Positions 1 through 6,400 of a stretch of DNA of 8,950 bases are shown here, in pieces. Origin of the DNA: Spirochaetaceae bacterium (lineage in GTDB: Bacteria; Spirochaetota; Spirochaetia; Treponematales; Treponemataceae); NCBI GenBank assembly GCA_017646305.1, contig JAGCMR010000140.1, forward strand, positions 1 through 8,950, written 5' to 3'. Under the pieces are notes generated by a model, which was not told the DNA's origin, ran no database searches, and saw nothing but the letters and a program-made list of their open reading frames with translations. Position 1 is the stretch's first letter; each line of letters opens with the position of its first letter. Position numbers and translations under genes: made by a program.

Positions 1-490
1 GGAGACCGCACTGGGCATAGAAAACGTAAAACCAGGGTTGGTAGAGCCGTGTTGTATCTCGCAGGGGATGAAAGATAACATCTCCTGGAAAGATAATAAA
101 GAATTTGTGCAGGGGTGGTAATGCAATCATTACTAAGGTTATTCCTGGAATAATAAAGAGCCAGGAGAATTTTTTCATAAGTTTTTCGCTGTTGGGAAAA
201 ACATAGGCAAAGCAAAAGAAAAAGAAACTTAAAGAGGTAAAGGGAATGACTATGTAAAAAAGCAGGGCAATGAAGGGAAGTTGGCTTGTATTTGGAGTGA
301 GATAAAAGATACCTTCCAGCAAATCCCATAATCCCAAGGCTAGGGCAACAAATTTTAAATATTTAAAGGCAAGAAGATGACCTCGTTTTTGAACAGAAAA
401 TGCAAAGATAAGGAATGCCGTCATTGAAGAAAAAATCTTAAAAAAGCCCAGCAAACTAGTCTGATACATGATTTCCAAGGAAACGTCCAT
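1..490 (-). CDS. Membrane sensor with 7TM-type N-terminal region, partial
   Basis: An open frame of 163 codons reads leftward from the ATG at 490-488 and leaves the window without a stop, so only the N-terminus is visible. The protein is very hydrophobic. I see about four complete membrane segments, near residues 12-34, 43-65, 71-98 and 107-127, and a fifth beginning near 152, separated by short basic loops (QKRGH, NSEKLMKK). The spacing and the aromatic stretch YQPWFYVFYAQ near residues 150-160 resemble the 7TM input region found on some histidine kinases and diguanylate cyclases. If so, a kinase or GGDEF output domain should follow beyond the left edge; that is inference. The start is supported by a promoter whose -10 box ends six bases upstream, which leaves no room for a ribosome-binding site. 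It is divergent from the glycosyltransferase gene. It could also be another kind of polytopic membrane protein. Confidence 0.72.
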   Translation of the reverse strand, partial: MDVSLEIMYQTSLLGFFKIFSSMTAFLIFAFSVQKRGHLLAFKYLKFVALALGLWDLLEGIFYLTPNTSQLPFIALLFYIVIPFTSLSFFFFCFAYVFPNSEKLMKKFSWLFIIPGITLVMIALPPLHKFFIIFPGDVIFHPLRDTTRLYQPWFYVFYAQCGL

Positions 491-496
491 AGTTTT

Positions 497-525
497 ACTA
501 TAACAGAGTAAATGTAAAAAAACAA
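497..525 (-). promoter_or_regulatory. Promoter of the left-edge sensor gene
   Basis: Reading the minus strand, TTGTTT (525-520) is followed by a 17-base spacer and TATAGT (502-497), preceded by TG one base upstream (extended -10, TGT-TATAGT). Exactly six bases (AAAACT) separate the -10 box from the ATG at 490. A start point seven bases after the -10 box would fall on the A of ATG, so a leaderless transcript is predicted. Confidence 0.6.
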
Positions 526-544
526 TGGAGACTTTTTCCTCACC

Positions 545-573
545 TTTACAACGATATTTTATTTTATTATACT
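545..573 (+). promoter_or_regulatory. Promoter of the glycosyltransferase gene
   Basis: TTTACA (545-550), a 17-base spacer and TATACT (568-573) form a strong sigma70-type promoter with five of six consensus matches in each box. The ATG at 582 begins eight bases after the -10 box, so the transcript would have a leader of about 0-2 bases. The promoter lies inside the longest open frame, which begins at 525. This argues that 525 is not the real start. Confidence 0.7.
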
Positions 574-581
574 TTTATTGT

Positions 582-1919
582 ATGAGAATAGTTATGTTTT
601 CAGACTGCTACTATCCTCGTGTTAATGGGGTTGTAGTTTCGGTTTATTCCTTTGTACAGGAATTGGTGAACCGTGGACATGTTGTAAAAGTTATCACTGT
701 AGAATATCCTGATGATTACGAATTCAATAAAAAGAAGGGTTCCTCAATGGGATTAATAGATAATCCTAATTTTTCGCTGAACCGTCTTTCCTCAAAAGAA
801 ATCATTTTTTCCAAGGAAGATCGTCTGGTACGTCTCAAGCAATGGCATATACTGAAAGGAATTCTTGATGAATTTCAGCCTGATATTCTTCATATAAATA
901 GTGAATGGTTGGTGGGCTATTTTGGAGCCATGTATGCTCATCACCGAAAGGTTCCCTGCATCTTTACCTTTCATACTTTGTGGGAGGATTATATTCAAAA
1001 TTACGCCCCTATTTTAAGGGAAAAGATTTCAAAAAAAATTGGCCGTGACATCGTTAAATTCTATCTGAAAACTGCAAACCATATTCTGGCACCAACTCCC
1101 CAAACTGCCCAAACAGTTCGTAAATACGGCATTGATACACCAGTGGAGCTTTTGCCTACGGGTATTCCTGATTCCATGTTCAAGGTGGATACAGGAGCTG
1201 TAGAAAAAATGCGGGAGGAGGTGTTCTCCCGTTTTCCCCAGCTGAAGGATAGAAAAATCCTGCTGTTTGCTGGTCGTGTGGCAAAGGAAAAGAATTTGCC
1301 CTTCCTGCTTCCTGTTCTGAAGCGAGTAAATCAGTTATTGGAAACGTCTGCAAGTGCTTCTGATGGTGCCAGTAAAGGGGCTGCCTTGTTGGTAGCTGGA
1401 GACGGCAACTTTATGCAGGAGTTGAAGGACTTGGTGGAACAGCAGCAGTTGGCTCAAGATGTATTTTATCTGGGCTACGTGGAGCGAGATGACTTGGCCT
1501 CCTTGTATCATCTGGTGGATGTATTCACCTTTCCCAGCAAGACGGAAACTCAAGGCCTCGTGACGGTGGAGGCAATGGCTGCAGGACTTCCCGTGGTGGC
1601 TATTGGAGAGATGGGCACTATTGATGTAATGCAGGGGGATAACGGTGGCTTTATGGTACCAGAAGACGTGGAGGTATTTTCCCAGAAAGTGTACCAGCTA
1701 TTAACTGATGATGCCCTGTATCAGGAAAAAAGTCAGGAGGGAAGAGTCTGGAGCAAACGGTGGTCTATGTCAGCCCTCACTAATAGATTGGAAGCTGCAT
1801 ATGCTACATGTATCGCTGACCATCACTCTGGAAAAAAAACTGGTGGCAGTGAGCTTGATAAGGCTCTTTCTGCCACCACTGTTCTTACCATCATTGGGTT
1901 AGGCTATATTTTCGGGTAA
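582..1919 (+). CDS. Family 4 glycosyltransferase, probably diacylglycerol-type
   Basis: A GT-B fold glycosyltransferase of family GT4, 445 residues. The N-terminus MRIVMFSDCYYPRVNGVV (1-18) is the typical start of this group, with the NGVV loop that contacts the donor. IFTFHTLWEDYIQNY (127-141) resembles the FHT-x-x-EDY segment of 1,2-diacylglycerol 3-glucosyltransferases. The C-terminal domain has GRVAKEKN (231-238), VAGDG (271-275) and the E-x7-E motif at E322 and E330 within FPSKTETQGLVTVEAMAAG. It probably adds a hexose from a nucleotide sugar to a membrane lipid at the inner face of the cytoplasmic membrane; the exact acceptor is inference. The open frame extends up to an ATG at 525, but that start has no ribosome-binding site and lies upstream of the promoter, and the family start fits 582. 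Oddities are a Ser/Ala/Gly-rich insertion (254-268) and a hydrophobic C-terminal tail (431-445). The gene abuts convergent thiI with no gap. Confidence 0.88.
   Translation: MRIVMFSDCYYPRVNGVVVSVYSFVQELVNRGHVVKVITVEYPDDYEFNKKKGSSMGLIDNPNFSLNRLSSKEIIFSKEDRLVRLKQWHILKGILDEFQPDILHINSEWLVGYFGAMYAHHRKVPCIFTFHTLWEDYIQNYAPILREKISKKIGRDIVKFYLKTANHILAPTPQTAQTVRKYGIDTPVELLPTGIPDSMFKVDTGAVEKMREEVFSRFPQLKDRKILLFAGRVAKEKNLPFLLPVLKRVNQLLETSASASDGASKGAALLVAGDGNFMQELKDLVEQQQLAQDVFYLGYVERDDLASLYHLVDVFTFPSKTETQGLVTVEAMAAGLPVVAIGEMGTIDVMQGDNGGFMVPEDVEVFSQKVYQLLTDDALYQEKSQEGRVWSKRWSMSALTNRLEAAYATCIADHHSGKKTGGSELDKALSATTVLTIIGLGYIFG
1832..1878 (-). terminator. Intrinsic terminator of thiI, inside the glycosyltransferase gene
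   Basis: On the minus strand, a perfect 9-bp stem (TGGTGGCAG, 1878-1870, with CTGCCACCA, 1849-1841) encloses a second 4-bp stem (GAGC/GCTC, 1866-1863 with 1854-1851). It is followed by G and a run of eight T (1839-1832). This is a textbook Rho-independent terminator placed 42-88 bases after the thiI stop codon. Its DNA also encodes about residues 418-433 of the glycosyltransferase. Confidence 0.75.
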
Positions 1920-1932
1920 TTAGCCTTTTTTT
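1901..1932 (+). terminator. Intrinsic terminator of the glycosyltransferase gene
   Basis: AGGCTA (1901-1906) pairs with TAGCCT (1921-1926). The stem continues inward as ATT/AAT (1908-1910 with 1918-1920) after a one-base bulge, around a seven-base loop. The plus strand then has a run of seven T (1926-1932). The hairpin spans the glycosyltransferase stop codon (1917-1919) and the stop and last codons of thiI on the other strand. Confidence 0.7.
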
Positions 1933-3122
1933 GAAAAATTCTCTGTAATGTATTCCTGTACGGAAAACCGCTTGTGTTCCCGCTTGTCAAAGGCAGCTTG
2001 GATCAATTCTTCTGCGTCTAGTTCCTGGTACAAGCGTTGGGCTTCTTCCACCGAGGCTCGGAGAACAGGATGCTTTGGTGAAAAGAGTACGCAGCAATCT
2101 TCGTAGGGCAGGATTGAAGTTTCATAGGTGCCAATGGCTTTGGCGGTCTCTATAATTTCTTCCTTGTCTAGTCCCACCAAGGGCCGCAACAAAGGATATG
2201 TGCTGGCAGATTCTGTAACGGCCATGTTCTGAACCGTCTGACTTGCCACCTGACCAAGGCTTTCTCCACTAATAAGACAGTGGGCCTTGATTCTATCTGC
2301 CAACAAGGTTGCGGCCCGCATCATGCACATACGAAGGAGAAGGGTACTGAAATTTTCTGGAGCTCGCTGTCTAATCCGCATCTGTACTTCTGTAAAGGGA
2401 ATGATGTTGATGTGGGTGTCTACACCATAGCGGGCAATAATCTTTGCCAAGTCCTCTACCTTTTGCTGTGCCTCTTCAGAGGTGTAGGGGTAGGCGTGGA
2501 AATACACGCAATCCACCTTCATACCTCGCCGCATCATACGATAGCCTGCCACTGGGGAATCAAGGCCGCCAGAAAGTAGCAAGAGACCGTGTCCTCCTGT
2601 TCCCACAGGTAAGCCTCGACATCCCTTATTTCTGTCACAGTAGACAAAACCCTTTTCCCGTACTTCCACACGAATAATCACGTCGGGATTTTGGAGTCGT
2701 ACCTCTAGGAGTCCTTGGTCAAACACATCGGTGGCAGCCTCACTGGAAATCTGATAGGAGTTCATGGGGAAATTCTTGTCTGCCCGTCGACTTTCTATTT
2801 TAAAGGTTTTTGCTCCAACCTCTTTGGCTGCCAGTGCTTCTTGGTAGACAGCTTTTCTGATGGCCATAATGTCTTTTTCGCACACTGTAGTACGAGCCCA
2901 ACCAGTGATTCCAATCAAATGCTGCAGGGTGAATTCAATGGCGGCACAGGATTCTTCTGGGCCTTCAATATACAAACGACCTGCTCTCAGCCGTACAGAG
3001 GCTTTTACAGATTCAAGATAGAGCTTCACGTTAGCGGTAAGCCGATTTTCAAATTCCTTCAGATTGGAGCCTTTGAGAGTAAGTTCTCCAAGTTTCGCTA
3101 GATAGGTGATATTTTCTGCCAT
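1920..3122 (-). CDS. thiI: tRNA 4-thiouridine sulfurtransferase ThiI
   Basis: ThiI adenylates U8 of tRNA and transfers sulfur to give 4-thiouridine; in many bacteria it also supplies sulfur to ThiS for the thiamine thiazole. The 400-residue protein has the N-terminal ferredoxin-like segment with GELTLKGSN (12-20), a THUMP region (about 60-165) and the pyrophosphatase loop SGGLDS (184-189). The conserved YEDCCVLFSPKHP follows (340-352), whose Cys343/344 lie near the conserved cysteine of the family. There is no C-terminal rhodanese domain, as in Bacillus-type ThiI, so a separate cysteine desulfurase must deliver sulfur directly; none is in the window. The length matches the short family form. 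No Shine-Dalgarno precedes the ATG at 3122; a promoter ends six bases upstream, so the mRNA is probably leaderless. It is convergent with the glycosyltransferase and divergent from the acyl-CoA ligase. Confidence 0.95.
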   Translation of the reverse strand: MAENITYLAKLGELTLKGSNLKEFENRLTANVKLYLESVKASVRLRAGRLYIEGPEESCAAIEFTLQHLIGITGWARTTVCEKDIMAIRKAVYQEALAAKEVGAKTFKIESRRADKNFPMNSYQISSEAATDVFDQGLLEVRLQNPDVIIRVEVREKGFVYCDRNKGCRGLPVGTGGHGLLLLSGGLDSPVAGYRMMRRGMKVDCVYFHAYPYTSEEAQQKVEDLAKIIARYGVDTHINIIPFTEVQMRIRQRAPENFSTLLLRMCMMRAATLLADRIKAHCLISGESLGQVASQTVQNMAVTESASTYPLLRPLVGLDKEEIIETAKAIGTYETSILPYEDCCVLFSPKHPVLRASVEEAQRLYQELDAEELIQAAFDKREHKRFSVQEYITENFSKKG

Positions 3123-3128
3123 AGGAAG

Positions 3129-3157
3129 ATTTTACTTGATTTTTCTCTTTCTGTAAA
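3129..3157 (-). promoter_or_regulatory. Promoter of thiI
   Basis: On the minus strand, TTTACA (3157-3152), a 17-base spacer and TAAAAT (3134-3129) match the sigma70 consensus at five of six positions in each box. Six bases (CTTCCT) separate the -10 box from the ATG, which predicts transcription starting at the A of ATG. Confidence 0.72.
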
Positions 3158-3161
3158 CATA

Positions 3162-3188
3162 TTGCAATGTGACAAAAAATGTGATAAT
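3162..3188 (+). promoter_or_regulatory. Promoter of the acyl-CoA ligase gene
   Basis: The best candidate is the extended -10 TGT-GATAAT (3180-3188), with a possible -35 TTGCAA (3162-3167) at a short 15-base spacing. Transcription would start near 3195, giving a leader of about 17 bases that holds the ribosome-binding site. It lies back to back with the thiI promoter. A direct repeat, AATGTGACA and AATGTGATA, 13 bases apart (from about 3166 and 3179), covers this promoter and could bind a regulator. Confidence 0.45.
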
Positions 3189-3202
3189 GTAATTCTTCTA
3201 CT

Positions 3203-3207
3203 GGAGG
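3203..3207 (+). promoter_or_regulatory. Ribosome-binding site of the acyl-CoA ligase
   Basis: GGAGG lies four bases before the ATG at 3212 and fixes that start. The same block, GGAGGAACTAT, recurs in front of cydA. Confidence 0.75.
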
Positions 3208-3211
3208 AACT

Positions 3212-5173
3212 ATGGCTAAAAAGAAAAATATAATAGATACAAGTGTTCGTAAAAACATTCCCCTGCTTCTTCGTTCAAGAATGATTTCTTGTCCAGAAAT
3301 TATCTTGCAGGCTGCCAAGGATGAGCATGGTATTTTCCAGATGTACAGCTATAAGCAGGTGTACAAAAAGGTTGTGGAAATGGCCTGTGCTCTAAAAAAG
3401 ATTGGAATTCAACGAGGGGATAAAATTGCACTGATTTCAGATAACCGACGAGAATGGTTGATTGCAGATATGGCTCTTTTGTCTCTGGGAGCAGCTGATG
3501 TTCCAAGGGGCTGTGATTCCATGGGAGCTGAGATCCGATTTATTATTTCTTTTGTGGAGTGTAAAATCGGATTTTTTGAAACTGGCTGGCAGTTATCAAA
3601 GGTTTTAGAAAAAAGGGAAGAAATTCCCACGTTAAAAACTGCAATTCTCTTTGAAAAAGCAACAGAAGAAGTATTGCAAATAGCAAAAGAGGCTGGAATT
3701 ACTGTTATAGCCTATACTGAACTGGAAAAAATGGGAGAAACTGCCAGCGAGGCTGAACGTGCTGTTATTGAACACGAAATGGACATAACAGAGGCTGATG
3801 AAGTAGCCACCATTATCTTTACTTCAGGTACTACAGGTATTCCCAAGGGAGTTATGTTGACCCATGACAATTTCTTGGCTCAGGTAGAGGTGGCTCGTTC
3901 TGTCCTTACCACCACGGAAGACGGTGAATTATGGTTCAGTGTTTTGCCTGTATGGCATAGCTTTGAGCGGGCCTTTCAGTATTTTGTTATTGGATTGAAT
4001 AGTGGCTTAGTGTATTCCAAAATGGCCCCCAACGTTATGTTGGCAGATATGGCTGCTGTTCGTCCCCACGGTATGATTGGTGTTCCTCGATTATGGGAAT
4101 CCATGGCTCAAAATATTTGGAAAAATGCCAGAAAGGAAGGTGGCTTAAATTATCTTATGTTCCGCTTCTTTGTGGCAGTGGGAAAAAAATACTACTGGGC
4201 AAAAACCCATGTAAAGGGCCTCATTGTTCAGGTGCATCGCAGATGTCGTTTCTTAGATGCACTGGTAGGTATTGTTCCCTATATTCTTCTTTCTCCCCTT
4301 TATGCCTTGGGAAATATTTTAGTATACAAAAAGGTTCGTGAAAAATTTGGTGGAAGAATTGGCTGTGCCTTATCTGGTGGAGGAACTTTGCAGTACGACA
4401 CAGACATGTTCTACCATGCCATTGGTTTTAACCTGCTGGAAGGTTATGGAATTACCGAGGCAGCCCCCATTTTGTCCATCCGTTGGCCCTCTAAGGCTCG
4501 ATCAGGTTGTGTTGGTCAGGTATATCCCAGTGCTGAAATAAAGATTGTAGCAGAGGAGCATGGAAAAATCATTTCATCTGAACCCCTTCCTCCTGGTAAG
4601 CGTGGTTTAGTACTTGCTCGTGGTCGCCAGATCATGAAGGGGTATTACAAGCGTCCCGACCTGACAGCCCAGGTTATCGATGAAGATGGCTGGCTTAATA
4701 CTGGAGACCTGGGAATGCTCACCTATGACAATGAAATCAAGATTACAGGTCGAGCCAAGGATACCATTGTACTGTTAGGTGGCGAAAACATTGAGCCCCA
4801 GGTTTTAGAAGCGGCCTTACGTGGAAGTCCCTACATCGAAATGGCTGTAATTCTTGGCCAGGACAAGAAATATCTTGGAGCCCTGATTGTTCCTGTAAAG
4901 GATGCACTTTTGGCCTATGCCCAAGAGCATGGTATTGCCACAGACTCCTATGAAGCTCTTTTGGAAAATCATCACATTATGGATCTTATCCGGAACGAAA
5001 TCGATTCAAAGATTTGTGACACAGCAGGATTTAGAATTTGTGAGCGAATCTATCGTTTTGCACTGTTGAAGGAAAGCTTTACAGTAGGCAAGGAATTATC
5101 TGGAAAGCAGGAAATGATGCGTCACAAAATTGTAGAAATCTACAAGGATGAAATTGCCACATTGTTTGACTAA
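3212..5173 (+). CDS. Long-chain acyl-CoA ligase (AMP-binding), FadD/ACSL-like
   Basis: A 653-residue member of the acyl-adenylate-forming (ANL) superfamily, expected to activate long-chain fatty acids to acyl-AMP and then acyl-CoA at the membrane. Visible motifs are the phosphate loop TSGTTGIPKG (204-213), WHSFERAF (248-255), GGTLQYD (390-396), GYGITEAAP (411-419), GWLNTGDLG (493-501) and ITGRAKDTIVLLGGENIEP (511-529). Residues about 350-371 form a hydrophobic stretch typical of long-chain bacterial ligases. The length is usual for the long-chain group and the ribosome-binding site is strong. One oddity: the lysine expected in the last motif (A10) aligns with Glu634 in ELSGKQEMMRHK, although Lys632 is two residues away. 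The secreted protein gene begins 12-45 bases after the stop, without a visible terminator, so the two are probably cotranscribed. Substrate chain length is not visible. Confidence 0.9.
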   Translation: MAKKKNIIDTSVRKNIPLLLRSRMISCPEIILQAAKDEHGIFQMYSYKQVYKKVVEMACALKKIGIQRGDKIALISDNRREWLIADMALLSLGAADVPRGCDSMGAEIRFIISFVECKIGFFETGWQLSKVLEKREEIPTLKTAILFEKATEEVLQIAKEAGITVIAYTELEKMGETASEAERAVIEHEMDITEADEVATIIFTSGTTGIPKGVMLTHDNFLAQVEVARSVLTTTEDGELWFSVLPVWHSFERAFQYFVIGLNSGLVYSKMAPNVMLADMAAVRPHGMIGVPRLWESMAQNIWKNARKEGGLNYLMFRFFVAVGKKYYWAKTHVKGLIVQVHRRCRFLDALVGIVPYILLSPLYALGNILVYKKVREKFGGRIGCALSGGGTLQYDTDMFYHAIGFNLLEGYGITEAAPILSIRWPSKARSGCVGQVYPSAEIKIVAEEHGKIISSEPLPPGKRGLVLARGRQIMKGYYKRPDLTAQVIDEDGWLNTGDLGMLTYDNEIKITGRAKDTIVLLGGENIEPQVLEAALRGSPYIEMAVILGQDKKYLGALIVPVKDALLAYAQEHGIATDSYEALLENHHIMDLIRNEIDSKICDTAGFRICERIYRFALLKESFTVGKELSGKQEMMRHKIVEIYKDEIATLFD

Positions 5174-5206
5174 GAAAGAAATCTGTTGCCTGGCCAAAAG
5201 ATAGCC

Positions 5207-5212
5207 GATACT
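5207..5212 (+). promoter_or_regulatory. Possible -10 box before the secreted protein gene
   Basis: GATACT ends six bases before the ATG at 5219, the same geometry as the stronger leaderless promoters in this window. There is no TG extension, and the only -35 candidate (TTGCCT, 5186-5191) sits at a 15-base spacing. It may be chance, because the gene can be read through from the ligase. Confidence 0.25.
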
Positions 5213-5218
5213 GATTGT

Positions 5219-6400
5219 ATGAAGTTGTCTTTTGGCAGAGCTGCAGTATTTTTTCTCACCACTTGTTTCTGTGTCCTTCTCTGGTGTCAGCCAGTGGAAT
5301 TGTACGGCCAGGAATATATGGAAGATGGAGTTGGGCAGGATTTTTTTGAAGTTTCTACTGATGGTGTTTCTTCTTCTCTTCCTCCCCTGTTAGCTGGTTT
5401 ATGGCAGAACAGCCAGCGGATTGTGTCTTTTGAAAGCCTGGATTCTGCCAGCATCATCTTAAAACTATTCTATGGCTGGTATTACGACCGTGCTGCAGAG
5501 CCTGGAACAGAGACAATGAGTGAGTCAATCATGAGTACCACTCAACCTGACTACAATTACAGTGGTACCTCTCAACAAGATTTTGTTGCTCGCAATAGTG
5601 TTTCCGTTACAGAAGAAGTACTTCAATTTGAATCCCTTCCTCCTCGTCCCAAAAACGATGCTACCTCACCTCAAGGCCAGCATCTTTTAGTGGAATTTGA
5701 ACCACTTATCCCAGAAACAGAAGAGAGTGGTGCTTGGAATATTTGGATTACTTATCCAGACACAAAGGAACGTCAAGCTATTCCTGTAGCTGTCTTTGAT
5801 GGAAAGCTATACGTAAATTTCTATCTTGGATCAAATGACAATGTTTCCCGATTTTTTCAAGCAGCTTCTAACACCAACGGAATCACCATTAGCACGCCGT
5901 TACTAGACAAAGAGGTAACTTCTTATCTTGTAACAGGTTCTCGCATGTACAAGATTCGCTATTGGCAAACCGATATGGAATATGATGGTGAAACCCAAGC
6001 AATTCTTTCTGGTGAGGATGGAAATTATCCAGTACCAAAGCACTTACTGATTGGTGATACTGTCTACACCTGTGTTGCTGGCAGACGGGTTGATATTCGC
6101 AATGTAGAAGAAATTCCCTTGGATATTTCAAGCTTTACGATGAGTAGCGACAATCGAATTGTGGTGCAAAAATCAGCCTATCTATCCTTGATGGATAATA
6201 AGGCTTCTGAGCTTTATCAGCTGATTACAGAGGCAAACAGTCGCAAGGCTCCACCGCCACCACCACCGATTCCCTTGGGAGATTTAGATTTTCGCTATAC
6301 TGAAATTGAGGATTTACGAAAATACATGATTCCCCAGCCTGAATTCCCAGAATTTGAAGATTGGGACTATATTAAGACTGCAACGAATCAGAGTTTTTAG
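5219..6400 (+). CDS. Secreted protein of unknown function
   Basis: I cannot assign a function. From the ATG at 5219 the protein has 393 residues. Residues 1-30 look like a Sec signal peptide: MKLSFGR, a hydrophobic core, then a likely cut after LYG. A cysteine ends the core (LLWC), but Trp at -1 does not fit a lipobox. Residues 55-95 include LAGLWQNSQRIVSFE and ILKLFYGWYYDRAAE. Residues 100-150 are Ser/Thr/Glu-rich and look flexible. Residues 155-325 look folded and beta-rich (WNIWITYP, GKLYVNFYL, YKIRYWQTDMEYDG, VYTCVAGRR). A run of six prolines (345-350) precedes an acidic, aromatic tail. From memory, segments such as YGWYYDRAAEP and YKIRYWxTDM occur in Treponema conserved hypotheticals; this is unchecked. 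The open frame can begin at a TTG (5186), but that start has no good ribosome-binding site and would lengthen the signal peptide. The 3' end overlaps convergent vanZ by 29 bases. Confidence 0.75.
   Translation: MKLSFGRAAVFFLTTCFCVLLWCQPVELYGQEYMEDGVGQDFFEVSTDGVSSSLPPLLAGLWQNSQRIVSFESLDSASIILKLFYGWYYDRAAEPGTETMSESIMSTTQPDYNYSGTSQQDFVARNSVSVTEEVLQFESLPPRPKNDATSPQGQHLLVEFEPLIPETEESGAWNIWITYPDTKERQAIPVAVFDGKLYVNFYLGSNDNVSRFFQAASNTNGITISTPLLDKEVTSYLVTGSRMYKIRYWQTDMEYDGETQAILSGEDGNYPVPKHLLIGDTVYTCVAGRRVDIRNVEEIPLDISSFTMSSDNRIVVQKSAYLSLMDNKASELYQLITEANSRKAPPPPPPIPLGDLDFRYTEIEDLRKYMIPQPEFPEFEDWDYIKTATNQSF

Noticed and set aside
525..581. Upstream extension of the glycosyltransferase frame beginning at ATG 525
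   Set aside because: It has no ribosome-binding site, the promoter for the gene lies inside it, and the family N-terminus starts at 582.
2280..2677. Two overlapping plus-strand frames antisense to thiI
   Set aside because: Their composition is typical of reverse-complement shadow frames, and ThiI motifs occupy the other strand throughout.
2715..3101. 128-codon open frame antisense to thiI
   Set aside because: It lies wholly inside a well-supported thiI, has no promoter or ribosome-binding site, and reads as a cysteine- and phenylalanine-rich shadow.
5186..5218. TTG start for the secreted protein
   Set aside because: There is no convincing Shine-Dalgarno, and it would put 11 extra residues before a good signal peptide. 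The ATG at 5219 is preferred, though not proven.
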